A stretch of 64,000 bases of DNA, from contig NZ_CP053697.2 in the NCBI RefSeq assembly GCF_013200955.2, forward strand, positions 4,092,001 through 4,156,000, written 5' to 3'. The stretch is from Pseudomonas campi (lineage in GTDB: Bacteria > Pseudomonadota > Gammaproteobacteria > Pseudomonadales > Pseudomonadaceae). The position numbers and the translations under genes were made by a program. Of this stretch, positions 36,361-44,930 are shown piece after piece (position 1 is the first letter of the stretch; each line of letters starts with the position of its first letter). Under the pieces are notes generated by a model that was given only the letters and a program-made list of their open reading frames with translations, had not been told where the DNA came from and did not search any database.

Positions 36361-37295
36361 TCGGCGGCGGCCTCGCCGTAGACCGCCTTGAGGATTTGCG
36401 CCGCGCCCTGCGCCAGCAGTTGCTCGGCCACCTGCACGCCCAACTGCTCGGCAGCGGCGCGTGGCGCACGGGCCTCGGCACGCAGCAGCAGGCCGCCATC
36501 CGGTTGGCCGACCAGGCCGCGCAGCCACAACTGCTCACCTTCGAGCAGGGCATAGCAGGCGATTGGCACCTGGCAGCCGCCATTGAGGTGCTTGTTCAGC
36601 GCCCGCTCGGCATTCACCCGGTCGGCTGTATCGGCATGGTGCAGCGGCGCCAGCAGGGCGTGAATCTCGCTATCGGCCGTGCGGCACTCGATCCCCACCG
36701 CGCCCTGACCGCCAGCCGGCAGGCTGTCTTCGGCGCTGATCGAGGCACGGATGCGGCTCTCGAAGCCGAGGCGAATCAGCCCGGCGGCGGCGAGGATGAT
36801 GGCGTCGTACTCGCCGGCATCCAGCTTGGCCAGGCGGGTGTTGACGTTGCCGCGGAGGAACTGGATTTTCAGATCGGGCCGGCGCGCCAGCAGCTGAGCC
36901 TGGCGGCGCAGGCTGGAAGTGCCGACCACGCTACCGGCCGGCAGCTCAGCGAAATTGGCATAGGTATTGGAGACGAAGGCGTCGCGCGGATCTTCCCGTT
37001 CACAGATGCAGAACAGGCCGAGGCCGGCGGGGAAATCCATCGGCACATCCTTCATCGAATGCACGGCGATGTCGGCTTCGTTCTCCAGCAGGGCGGTTTC
37101 CAGTTCCTTGACGAACAGGCCCTTGCCGCCGATCTTCGCCAGCGGCGCATCGAGCAGCTTGTCGCCACGGCTGACCATCGGCACCAGGCTGACCTTGAGG
37201 CCGGGATGGGCCTGCTCCAGGCGCGCCTTGACGTGTTCGGCCTGCCACAGGGCCAGGGCACTCTTGCGAGTGGCAATACGGATTTCGCGGGACAT
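36357..37295 (-). CDS. hemC: Porphobilinogen deaminase (hydroxymethylbilane synthase)
   Basis: The ATG at 37295 gives 312 residues. The N-terminus IRIATRKSALALWQAEHVK is the family start. The catalytic Asp is D83 in HSMKDVPMD, and the dipyrromethane cofactor attaches to C241 in NGGCQVPIACYA. It polymerises four porphobilinogens. An ATG further upstream at 37385 would add 30 residues unlike the family. The gene follows algR with a 104-bp gap and leads the hemC-hemD-hemX-hemY unit, all linked by overlaps or short gaps. Confidence 0.97.
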   Translation of the reverse strand: MSREIRIATRKSALALWQAEHVKARLEQAHPGLKVSLVPMVSRGDKLLDAPLAKIGGKGLFVKELETALLENEADIAVHSMKDVPMDFPAGLGLFCICEREDPRDAFVSNTYANFAELPAGSVVGTSSLRRQAQLLARRPDLKIQFLRGNVNTRLAKLDAGEYDAIILAAAGLIRLGFESRIRASISAEDSLPAGGQGAVGIECRTADSEIHALLAPLHHADTADRVNAERALNKHLNGGCQVPIACYALLEGEQLWLRGLVGQPDGGLLLRAEARAPRAAAEQLGVQVAEQLLAQGAAQILKAVYGEAAAE

Positions 37296-37399
37296 GATCA
37301 CTTCCGGAAACTGAACTGCCGGGAATGATAACAGGCTGGCTCGGCCGAGGTCGGCGCCGGATTGCCGCGGCCAGCGCCAACCCATGCGGCCACAGCCGG

Positions 37400-38146
37400 T
37401 TAGAGGTTGTTCATCAACTTGCGCACCCCGGCCACATGCCGGCGGCTAACGGTCAGGGCGTCGCCACCCAAACCTTTGAGGTACAGCTGGAAGTGCCCCA
37501 GCGGCGTGCGCTGCAGCCGCTCGATGCGCTCGCGGGAGACCAGAGCATTGCGGTGGATACGCACGAAGCGGTCACCGAACTCGTCTTCCAGCGCCTTCAG
37601 CGGCTCATCCAGCAGCACCTCGCCACCTTCATGGCGCAAGGTCACGTACTTGTGGTCGGCGATGAAGAAGATCACATGCTCCAACGGAATCAGCTCGATA
37701 CCTTTGCGCGTGCGCGCACTGATGTGGCTGCGCGGGCCGGCACCGTTGGCGCCGGCCGGGCGGGTCAGCGCGGCGAGCTGCACGCGATTGGGCCGCTCGG
37801 CCTTCTTCAGCGCCTCGGCCAGCGCTTCGGGCCGCACCGGTTTGACCAGATAGCCCACGGCGCTGACCTGGAAGGCCTCCAGGGCGAATTCGTCATGGGC
37901 GGTGCAGAAGATCACCGCCGGCGGCGCCTCGCGCTCGCACAGCTTGGCCGCCACCTGCAGGCCATCGAGGCCGGGCATGCGGATATCCAGCAGCACCACG
38001 TCGGGCTTCAGGCTGTCGATCAGGGCCAGGGCCTCTTCGCCATTGCTTGCCGCAGGCTCGAGGACACGACAACCCTCGAGATCGCCAACCAATCGGCTGA
38101 GGCGCTCGCGGGCAAGGGGTTCGTCATCGACGATCAGCACATTCAT
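37400..38146 (-). CDS. algR: LytTR-type response regulator AlgR
   Basis: The 248-residue protein has a receiver domain with acidic D7-D8, the phospho-acceptor D54 in VVLLDIRMPGLDG, and Thr/Lys switch residues (FCTAHDE, VKPVRPEAL). A C-terminal LytTR DNA-binding domain from about residue 140 contains RKGIELIPLEHVIFFIADHK. AlgR activates alginate, type IV pilus and virulence genes in P. aeruginosa. Its start overlaps the algZ stop by four bases. The order algZ-algR-hemC is conserved in the genus. Confidence 0.97.
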   Translation of the reverse strand: MNVLIVDDEPLARERLSRLVGDLEGCRVLEPAASNGEEALALIDSLKPDVVLLDIRMPGLDGLQVAAKLCEREAPPAVIFCTAHDEFALEAFQVSAVGYLVKPVRPEALAEALKKAERPNRVQLAALTRPAGANGAGPRSHISARTRKGIELIPLEHVIFFIADHKYVTLRHEGGEVLLDEPLKALEDEFGDRFVRIHRNALVSRERIERLQRTPLGHFQLYLKGLGGDALTVSRRHVAGVRKLMNNL

Positions 38147-39225
38147 ATTGCTCTGGCTTCCTGCGTGAGTCTCTCACATGGATAGCGTAGACAGGTGAAG
38201 TGGCGCCCGTCACGGCGATCCACGCTGAGACTTGCGCGCGGCCCGAAAAGTGCCGCCAAACGCGCATCTATATTCACCAACGCCTGATGGGTGCCGCGCG
38301 ACGGCCGCTGCTCGACACCTTCGTCATAGGGGTTGCTCACACAGAGCTGGAACACCCCGTCCTCATACTGCGCCTCAACCCGCACCAGCCCGCCTTCGAT
38401 GCGCGGCTGGATGCCATAGATCAGGGCATTTTCCAGCAGCGGTTGCAAGGTCAGTTGCGGGATCGGCAAATCATCCGGTACTGCGTCCACCTGCCAATCC
38501 AACTGTAGCCTGTCGCCGAGCCGATATTGCTCGATCGACAAATATCTTCGCGCCAGCTCCAGTTCATCGTGCCAGGGCACCAGCGTGCCGGGCTTGGCCA
38601 GGCTGGCGCGGAACAGGTCGGACAGATCGAGCACCGCCTGCTCGGCCTTGTACGGGTCGATCACCACCAGGCTGGCGATGCTGTTCAGGCTGTTGAACAG
38701 GAAGTGCGGGCGGATGCGCGCCTGCAAAGCCTCGATCCGCGCGCGCAGTTCCGCCTGTTGCTGCCGACGCCACTGGCTCTGCAGATAAAAATAGCGCAAC
38801 AGCAGCGCCGACATGATCAGGCTGATCAGCCCATGGCGCAGGTACAGGTTGACCTCGCCACTGCGCGGCAACGGCCCGCCCAGCTCGAAGTAATCCGCCA
38901 CAGCGGTGCACGCCAGGGCCAGGCCGACCACGATGGCGCAGCACAGGCTGCCGGCCAGCGCCGCGCGCAGGCGCGCCAGCAACGGGCGCAGACGGCACAG
39001 CAGCGCGGCCGAGAGCAGCACGATCCACTGCACGAACAGCGAGGTCAGCGCCAGACGCACCCAGTTGAAGCCGGGCTGCATCGGCTCGGAGAGCACCAGC
39101 ACCAGTACCAGCAACTCGGCGAGCAGGACCATGCTCAGCAGCGCTTCGGGCAGGCACAGCTCCGGCAGGAAGAAGTCGTCGTCCGGGCCGAGGCTGCGCC
39201 CTTGGTTGAACCATTTGATTTGCAT
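38143..39225 (-). CDS. algZ: Sensor kinase AlgZ (FimS), LytS/YehU type
   Basis: The ATG at 39225 gives 360 residues. About four membrane spans lie in the first 150 residues. The His_kinase domain follows with ARIRPHFLFNSLNSIASLVV, His174 being the predicted phospho-site, and LTLQPLLENALIYGIQPRIE, the N-box region. The C-terminal ATPase part lacks a clear double-glycine G2 box, which fits reports that FimS is an atypical kinase. It partners with AlgR, the next gene (4-bp overlap). It is divergent from argH across 217 bp. Confidence 0.95.
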   Translation of the reverse strand: MQIKWFNQGRSLGPDDDFFLPELCLPEALLSMVLLAELLVLVLVLSEPMQPGFNWVRLALTSLFVQWIVLLSAALLCRLRPLLARLRAALAGSLCCAIVVGLALACTAVADYFELGGPLPRSGEVNLYLRHGLISLIMSALLLRYFYLQSQWRRQQQAELRARIEALQARIRPHFLFNSLNSIASLVVIDPYKAEQAVLDLSDLFRASLAKPGTLVPWHDELELARRYLSIEQYRLGDRLQLDWQVDAVPDDLPIPQLTLQPLLENALIYGIQPRIEGGLVRVEAQYEDGVFQLCVSNPYDEGVEQRPSRGTHQALVNIDARLAALFGPRASLSVDRRDGRHFTCLRYPCERLTQEARAI

Positions 39226-39442
39226 CCCGGCAGTTTCCTTGTGCACCCCTCAGGCGGCAAGCCAGAGCGCTGCGGATGGGCGAAATAAGGCACCCAAGTG
39301 TCGTCCCGAGCTTAAAACTGTGAGCGCGGCGACATTTCCCTGCCGGCGGAACGGAACCTCGGTTTTACCGGCAAGGCTGTTATTATCGGCACACTTTTTC
39401 CTTTTCGCAGGCGCTGCGCCTGCCTTTCCCGCGAGTTCTGCC

Positions 39443-40837
39443 ATGAGCACCGAGAAAACCAACCAGTCCTGGGGCGGCCGCTTCAGCGAGCCGGTCGACG
39501 CTTTTGTCGCCCGTTTCACCGCCTCCGTCGAGTTCGACAAGCGCCTGTATCGCCACGACATCATGGGTTCCATCGCCCATGCGAGCATGCTGGCCAAGGT
39601 CGGCGTGCTGACCGACGCAGAGCGCGACAGCATCGAGGCCGGGCTCAAGCAGATCCAGGCGGAAATCGAAGCCGGCCAGTTCGACTGGCGCATCGACCTG
39701 GAAGACGTGCACATGAACATCGAGGCGCGTCTGACCGACCGCATCGGCGTCACCGGCAAGAAGCTGCACACCGGCCGTAGCCGCAACGACCAGGTGGCCA
39801 CCGACATCCGCCTGTGGCTGCGCGACGAAATCGACCTGATCCTCGCCGAGGTCACCCGCCTGCAGCAGGGTCTGCTCGGCCTGGCGGAAGCCGAAGCCGA
39901 CACCATCATGCCCGGCTTCACCCACCTGCAGACCGCTCAGCCGGTCACCTTCGGGCATCACCTTTTGGCCTGGTTCGAGATGCTCAGCCGCGACTACGAG
40001 CGCCTGGTCGACTGCCGCAAGCGGGTCAACCGCATGCCGCTGGGCTCGGCGGCCCTGGCCGGCACCACCTACCCGATTGCTCGCGAGATCACTGCAGAAC
40101 TGCTCGGTTTCGACGCCGTTGGCGGCAACTCCCTGGATGGTGTGTCCGATCGCGATTTCGCCATCGAATTCTGCGCCGCCGCCTCACTGGCGATGATGCA
40201 CCTGTCGCGCTTCTCCGAAGAGCTGGTGCTGTGGACCTCCGCACAGTTCCAGTTCATCGACCTGCCCGACCGCTTCTGCACCGGCTCCTCGATCATGCCG
40301 CAGAAGAAAAACCCGGACGTGCCGGAGCTGGTACGCGGCAAGACCGGCCGCGTGTTCGGCGCCCTGACCGGCCTGCTGACCCTGATGAAGGGCCAGCCGC
40401 TGGCCTACAACAAGGACAATCAGGAAGACAAGGAACCGCTGTTCGACGCCGCCGACACTCTGCGCGACTCGCTGCGCGCCTTCGCCGACATGGTCCCGGC
40501 GATCAAGCCCAAGCGCGAAATCATGCGCGAGGCGGCCCGCCGCGGCTTCTCCACTGCCACCGACCTGGCCGACTACCTGGTACGCAAGGGCCTGCCGTTC
40601 CGCGATTGCCACGAGATCGTCGGCCACGCGGTGAAATACGGCGTCGACAGCGGCAAGGACCTGGCCGAGATGAGCCTGGCCGAACTGCGCCAGTTCAGCG
40701 AACAGATCGGCGACGACGTGTTCGCCGTGCTGACCCTGGAAGGCTCGGTCAACGCCCGCGACCATATCGGCGGCACCGCACCGAACCAGGTGCGCGCCGC
40801 CGTGCTGCGTGGCAAGGAGCTGCTGGCGACACGCTGA
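39443..40837 (+). CDS. argH: Argininosuccinate lyase
   Basis: The 464-residue protein starts at ATG 39443 (MSTEKTNQSWGGRFSEPVDAFV). The fumarase-superfamily signature GSSIMPQKKNPDVPELVRGK lies near residue 281. HTGRSRNDQVATDIRLWLRD and FTHLQTAQPVTFGHHLLAW are the other conserved regions. It cleaves argininosuccinate to arginine and fumarate. The open frame upstream to 38906 overlaps algZ antisense and is not coding. The argH-algZ divergent arrangement is the known Pseudomonas order. Confidence 0.98.
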   Translation: MSTEKTNQSWGGRFSEPVDAFVARFTASVEFDKRLYRHDIMGSIAHASMLAKVGVLTDAERDSIEAGLKQIQAEIEAGQFDWRIDLEDVHMNIEARLTDRIGVTGKKLHTGRSRNDQVATDIRLWLRDEIDLILAEVTRLQQGLLGLAEAEADTIMPGFTHLQTAQPVTFGHHLLAWFEMLSRDYERLVDCRKRVNRMPLGSAALAGTTYPIAREITAELLGFDAVGGNSLDGVSDRDFAIEFCAAASLAMMHLSRFSEELVLWTSAQFQFIDLPDRFCTGSSIMPQKKNPDVPELVRGKTGRVFGALTGLLTLMKGQPLAYNKDNQEDKEPLFDAADTLRDSLRAFADMVPAIKPKREIMREAARRGFSTATDLADYLVRKGLPFRDCHEIVGHAVKYGVDSGKDLAEMSLAELRQFSEQIGDDVFAVLTLEGSVNARDHIGGTAPNQVRAAVLRGKELLATR

Positions 40838-40864
40838 TCGCCAGACGAGGGAAAGGGACTTCCC

Positions 40865-41107
40865 ATGTTCGAACTGTTGTTACGCGGCCTGCTTTTCCTG
40901 GGCGAAGCCGTTCTGGAGCTGATCTTCAGCTACCTCTTCTATAGCGCGGGCTGGCTGGCGCTGCGCTTGCTGACCCTGGGCCGCTATCCACGCCTGCCGC
41001 TGCGCGTGTCCGACCCCATGAACTCGCACAGCAGCTGGATTGCCGCCTTTGGCTTCCTCTGCCTGGTCGGCCTGCCGCTGACTACCCTAGCCCTCCTCTA
41101 CAGCTGA
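40865..41107 (+). CDS. Small two-span membrane protein
   Basis: The 80-residue protein begins MFELLLRGLLFLGEAVLELI and has two hydrophobic segments. The second one follows SSWIAAFGFLCLVGLPLTTL. GGGAAAGGGA lies upstream of the start, a usable ribosome-binding site. Nothing in it indicates a function. It lies 27 bp after argH and 19 bp before a GNAT gene, so argH, this gene and the GNAT gene may share a transcript. Confidence 0.75.
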   Translation: MFELLLRGLLFLGEAVLELIFSYLFYSAGWLALRLLTLGRYPRLPLRVSDPMNSHSSWIAAFGFLCLVGLPLTTLALLYS

Positions 41108-41126
41108 ACACTTCGAGAGCATTCGC

Positions 41127-41606
41127 ATGAGCCTGCATATTCGCCCCGCCACCGCCGACGACGCCGCGCTGATCCTGCGCTTCATCACCGACCTGGCCAT
41201 CTACGAGAAGGCCGAGCACGAGGTGAAGACCGATGTGACCGGCATCCGCGACAGTCTGTTCGGCGCCGGCAGCACCACCCACGGCCTGATCTGCGAGCAG
41301 GACGGCGTACCCGTCGGCTTCGCCGTGTACTTCTTCAGCTACTCGACCTGGCTGGGCAAGCACGGCATCTATCTGGAAGACCTGTATGTCGCTCCCGAGC
41401 ACCGTAAGCTCGGTGCCGGCAAAGCCCTGCTGCGCCACCTGGCCCAGCTGGCCGTGACCAAGGGCTGCGGGCGCATGGAGTGGGCGGTGCTGGACTGGAA
41501 CACCCCGGCCATGGAGTTCTACGAAGCCTTTGGCGCCCGCCCCAAGGACGACTGGGTCTGCTACCGCCTGACCGGCCAGGCGCTGCTGGACTTCGCCGCC
41601 GGCTGA
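41127..41606 (+). CDS. GNAT N-acetyltransferase, spermidine/diamine acetyltransferase-like
   Basis: The 159-residue protein has the GNAT core: MSLHIRPATADDAALILRFI, then GFAVYFFSYSTWLGKHGIYLEDLYV and the acetyl-CoA loop HRKLGAGKALLRHLAQ. The C-terminal MEFYEAFGARPKDDWVCYRL is typical of SSAT-like acetyltransferases. It probably acetylates an amine or small molecule in the cytoplasm. It closely follows the small membrane gene in the same direction. Confidence 0.9.
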   Translation: MSLHIRPATADDAALILRFITDLAIYEKAEHEVKTDVTGIRDSLFGAGSTTHGLICEQDGVPVGFAVYFFSYSTWLGKHGIYLEDLYVAPEHRKLGAGKALLRHLAQLAVTKGCGRMEWAVLDWNTPAMEFYEAFGARPKDDWVCYRLTGQALLDFAAG

Positions 41607-41695
41607 GCCCGGCGCCCTACCGCCCGGCGCCCGGCACTGGGGCGGTGGGGATCACTCGTCTATGTTGCATAGCCTATCCATCAGGTAGTCCCACC

Positions 41696-42451
41696 ATGCG
41701 TTTGCTGCTCAGCCTTGCCACCCTGCTGTCCATCGCCGCCCCCAGCCTGGCCGCGCCACTGGCCATTCCGGCCAGCAGCAGCTGGCATCTGCAGCTCAAT
41801 GGCACGTTGCAGACGCCCAACCGGCATGTCTACGACATCGACCTGTACGACACGCCCAAGCAGACCATCGGCAACCTCAAGGCCCAGGGGCGCATCGTCA
41901 TCTGCTATTTCAGCGCCGGCACCTGGGAATACTGGCGCAGCGACGCCAAGCTCTACCCCAAGGCTGCCCTGGGCAAGCCGCTGCCAGACTGGCCCGGCGA
42001 GCGCTGGCTGGACTTTCGCCGCAGCGACGTGCGCGCGCTGCTGGCCAAGCGCCTGGACCTGGCACGCAACAAGGGCTGCAATGGTGTCGACCCGGACAAC
42101 GTGGACGGCTACAGCAACGCCAACGGCCTCAAACTGACCCAGGCCCAGCAGCTCGACTTCAACCGCTGGCTGGCCAAGGAGGCACACAAGCGCAACCTCA
42201 GCGTCGGCCTGAAGAATGCCGTCGACCTGCTGCCGCAACTGGCCAGCCATTTCGATTTCGCCGTCAACGAGAGCTGCTACCAGTACAACGAATGTGCCGG
42301 CTATTCGCTACTGCGCAGCCAGGGCAAGCCGGTGTTCATTGCCGACTACCGGGCCTACAACAGCAAGCTGTGCAGCCAGGCCAAGGCTTCCGGCTATCGC
42401 CTGCAGTTCTTCAAGCTCGACCTCAAGGGCGTCGGCAAGCCCTGCCCCTGA
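41696..42451 (+). CDS. GH114-type endo-alpha-1,4-polygalactosaminidase-like secreted protein
   Basis: The 251-residue product starts at ATG 41696 with signal peptide MRLLLSLATLLSIAAPSLAAP. It has the GH114 pieces RIVICYFSAGTWEYWR, then WLDFRRSDVRALLAKRLDLA and the active-site-like GVDPDNVDGYSNANG. The C-terminus has FAVNESCYQYNECAGYSLLR. Family enzymes cut alpha-1,4-galactosaminogalactan-type polymers; in bacteria the substrate is mostly unknown. It should be secreted to the periplasm or beyond. It is a single gene, with 89 bp to the GNAT gene before it. Confidence 0.9.
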   Translation: MRLLLSLATLLSIAAPSLAAPLAIPASSSWHLQLNGTLQTPNRHVYDIDLYDTPKQTIGNLKAQGRIVICYFSAGTWEYWRSDAKLYPKAALGKPLPDWPGERWLDFRRSDVRALLAKRLDLARNKGCNGVDPDNVDGYSNANGLKLTQAQQLDFNRWLAKEAHKRNLSVGLKNAVDLLPQLASHFDFAVNESCYQYNECAGYSLLRSQGKPVFIADYRAYNSKLCSQAKASGYRLQFFKLDLKGVGKPCP

Positions 42452-42508
42452 AACGCGGCTACCCGCCAGATACTCCCGGGACGGGCCGCCCCGGCGCAGG
42501 GGCGGCAC

Positions 42509-43168
42509 TCAGCCCTTGGCCTTGATCGCCGCGAGAAAGTCAGTCATCGCCGCCTGCTTGTCCGCGGCGATCTGCTGCACATGCGGGTTTTGCTCGAGCA
42601 GGGCGAACAGCGCACGGGCCTGCGGCAACTCGGCCAGCAGATCGAGGGCGAACAGCTTCTTCGCCACGATGCCGGCCAGATCCAGGCTGTAGAGGAAATA
42701 CAGGTCGGCCAGGCTGAACTGCGCGCCGGCCACATAGGGCGCGAACTTGCCGTGTCGCTTGAGGGTGGCCACCCCGGCCAGCAGATCGGCCTTGGCCTTG
42801 CTCTTGGTCAACTCGTCGACCTTGCCACTGAAGAACACTTCCAGGTAGCAGCTGCGCGCGGGCAGCTCGATGTACAGCTCGATCTCCTTCATCAGCGCAC
42901 GTACGTGGGCCCGCGCGTAGGGCTCGGCCGGCAGCAGCGGACGACCTTCGCCGCGCTCCTCCAGGTATTCGAGGATGGCACTGGTCTCGTTGATATAGCC
43001 CTGCTCGGTCTGCAGCACCGGCACCTTGCCGCGCGGACTGATGGCAAGGAACTCCGGGCTCTGCCCGCCATGCACGACGACCGTCTCGAAGGGCACGCCC
43101 TTTTCCAGCAGGGCCAGCTTGACCATATTGAAGTAGTTGCTGACGGCGAATCCGTGAAGCTTGAGCAT
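42509..43168 (-). CDS. Glutathione S-transferase family protein
   Basis: The ATG at 43168 gives 219 residues; an ATG at 43180 adds four. The N-terminal thioredoxin-like domain reads LKLHGFAVSNYFNMVKLALLEKG and has the PVLQTEQGYINETSAILEYLE GSH-binding region (partly quoted). An all-helical C-terminal domain follows. A Ser/Asn near residue 9 may replace the catalytic Tyr. It is a generic cytosolic GST. It is divergent from the acidic small protein gene. Confidence 0.92.
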   Translation of the reverse strand: MLKLHGFAVSNYFNMVKLALLEKGVPFETVVVHGGQSPEFLAISPRGKVPVLQTEQGYINETSAILEYLEERGEGRPLLPAEPYARAHVRALMKEIELYIELPARSCYLEVFFSGKVDELTKSKAKADLLAGVATLKRHGKFAPYVAGAQFSLADLYFLYSLDLAGIVAKKLFALDLLAELPQARALFALLEQNPHVQQIAADKQAAMTDFLAAIKAKG

Positions 43169-43301
43169 AGCGCTCTCCATGGGCAGGGACTGCCAGAGTT
43201 ATAGCCGAACGGGCGCGCTGCGACAGGCCTATCAAAACCCTGAATACCCAGGCAAGCAGCCACTCATGGCAAACTGCGCGCCTGCCACCGAGGAGTCGCC
43301 C

Positions 43302-43574
43302 ATGAGCGAACATGACGACAGCGAAGAAGCCTTCGCTGAAGAAACCCTGATCCAGGCCATCGAGAACCAACTGGAGGCGGACAGCCCACCCGCCGCCAAG
43401 GCCACCTTCAACAAGCTGACCCTGGTCGGTTACGAGCGCGAGGAAGTTCTCCAGCTCATGGCCCTGGTACTGGCCCACGAGATCGGCGCCATGTTGCGCG
43501 ACGACCGTGCCTTCGACATGGACTGGTACGAGCAGGCCCTGCGCGCCCTGCCCGAACTGCCAAGCGAAGACTGA
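43302..43574 (+). CDS. Small acidic hypothetical protein
   Basis: The 90-residue protein begins MSEHDDSEEAFAEETLIQAIE, rich in Asp/Glu. GYEREEVLQLMALVLAHEIG and MDWYEQALRALPELP follow. GAGGAGTC lies 5 bases before the ATG. It looks soluble and helical. I believe similar proteins are common in pseudomonads, but I recognise no named function. It sits between the divergent GST gene and a binding-protein gene. Confidence 0.75.
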   Translation: MSEHDDSEEAFAEETLIQAIENQLEADSPPAAKATFNKLTLVGYEREEVLQLMALVLAHEIGAMLRDDRAFDMDWYEQALRALPELPSED

Positions 43575-43672
43575 AAAGCTGCACCGAGGTTCGGCAACTT
43601 TCTTGACCTCGGTCTATTCCGCGCCGAGCGCACGCTGCTATGGTGCGGCAATACCCCGGCCGGGATGCACAT

Positions 43673-44449
43673 GTGTTGGATCGCCCCGCTCGCCACCTTC
43701 GTCTGCGCCTACTGAGCGCCCTGTTGTGCCTGTGCCTGCCGGGTTGGGCAGTGGCAGACGACGTGCTGCGCATCGGTGCGGAAGACGACTGGTACCCCTA
43801 CACCGCTCTGCGCGACGGCCAGGTGCAGGGCATGTCGGTCGACATCGTGCGCGCCGCCTTCGCGGCCACCAACACCCGCATCGAGTTGCAGCCCTATCCT
43901 TATTCGCGCTGCATGGAGCTGACCCGCATCGGGCAACTCGCTGCCTGCTTCAATACCGCACCCGATGCGCGCATCGCCTCCGAGTTTCGCCTGCCCCAGG
44001 AAGCGCTGTTCAGCGATGACATCCTGCTCTGGGCCAATAGCAACCAGGCGGCACCCGTTACCGATCTCAAACAGCTGGCCGGGCGCAAGGTCGCCGTAAC
44101 CATCGGCTACGAGTACGGTAGCGCTTTCGACAGCAACCGCGACCTGCTACGGGTGCCCGTGCGTCGCGACCGCAATGGTTTTCGCATGCTGCAGCACGAC
44201 CGGGTCGAGTTCACTGCCGCCTACCGTGGCACCGCGCAGGCACTGTTTCGCGAAGAGCCGGAGCTGCGCGGCGCGTTCAGCCTGGTGGCCACCCTGCTGC
44301 AGGCCAAGCTCTACCTGAGTTTTTCCCGCTACCACCCGCAGGCCGAAGCCATGCAGCAGCGTTTCGACCAGGGCATGCGCATAATCAAAGACAACGGCCG
44401 CTACCAGCAGATACTTGCCCAGTGGCAGCATCAACAGGCGGCAGACTGA
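43673..44449 (+). CDS. Periplasmic family 3 substrate-binding protein
   Basis: The frame opens at ATG 43640. A GTG at 43673 (258 residues), preceded by GGGATGCACAT, gives a more compact signal peptide ending near AVA and is preferred. The mature part has IGAEDDWYPYTALRDGQVQGMSVDI, the family 3 binding-protein fold, and GRKVAVTIGYEYGSAF in the second lobe. No permease is adjacent. It may be a stand-alone sensor or an ABC receptor for a small polar ligand. It resembles the truncated protein at the left edge in type, though not in identity. Confidence 0.85.
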   Translation: MLDRPARHLRLRLLSALLCLCLPGWAVADDVLRIGAEDDWYPYTALRDGQVQGMSVDIVRAAFAATNTRIELQPYPYSRCMELTRIGQLAACFNTAPDARIASEFRLPQEALFSDDILLWANSNQAAPVTDLKQLAGRKVAVTIGYEYGSAFDSNRDLLRVPVRRDRNGFRMLQHDRVEFTAAYRGTAQALFREEPELRGAFSLVATLLQAKLYLSFSRYHPQAEAMQQRFDQGMRIIKDNGRYQQILAQWQHQQAAD

Positions 44450-44534
44450 GCCGCGCCCGCTACACTGAAAACTGGTCGCGGGCGCGCCGACACGTCAACA
44501 GACCCTAGCCCCATAACAAGAACCCGGAGTCCTT

Positions 44535-44777
44535 ATGGCCTACACCCCCGAACTGATTGCCGAGATGGAAATCCTCGCGCTGTACAACCTGGATAACGTG
44601 CAGGAGGGCATCAAAGTGCATAACAACGCCACCAACAAATGCCAGGCGGCCATCACCCGCCTGCACGAAAAAGGTCTGGTCACCCAGGCCGACGGCGGCT
44701 ACCTGACCAGCCTCGGCCTGGATGCTGCCGAACACGCCCAGGCCCTGCTGACCATCCTCACCCCGCAACACGCCTGA
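44535..44777 (+). CDS. TIGR02647 family protein, winged-helix-like
   Basis: The 80-residue product begins MAYTPELIAEMEILALYNLDN and includes NKCQAAITRLHEKGLVTQADGG, a pattern resembling a winged helix-turn-helix wing. It ends SLGLDAAEHAQALLTIL. The match is to TIGR02647, a small family next to cyaA in Pseudomonas. CCGGAG precedes the start. It may be DNA-binding, but this is only suggested by its resemblance to wHTH segments. It lies upstream of cyaA in the same direction. Confidence 0.85.
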   Translation: MAYTPELIAEMEILALYNLDNVQEGIKVHNNATNKCQAAITRLHEKGLVTQADGGYLTSLGLDAAEHAQALLTILTPQHA

Positions 44778-44930
44778 CCCGGTTCGCGCTGCGGGCCAGC
44801 CAAGCCCGCAGCGCCAAGGTTCTGCTTGCCCTACAGCTCAGCCAGCGCCCTGCCGATACACCGACAAGGTCCCCTGCCACGTCATCGCAACGACTGGTAG
44901 GCTTGCCGTAATCCCCGGCTCGAGCAGCAC

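Noticed and set aside
38906..39442. N-terminal extension of argH by 179 residues
   Set aside because: The extension runs antisense through algZ, and ArgH family members begin at the MSTEKTNQSWGGRF start.
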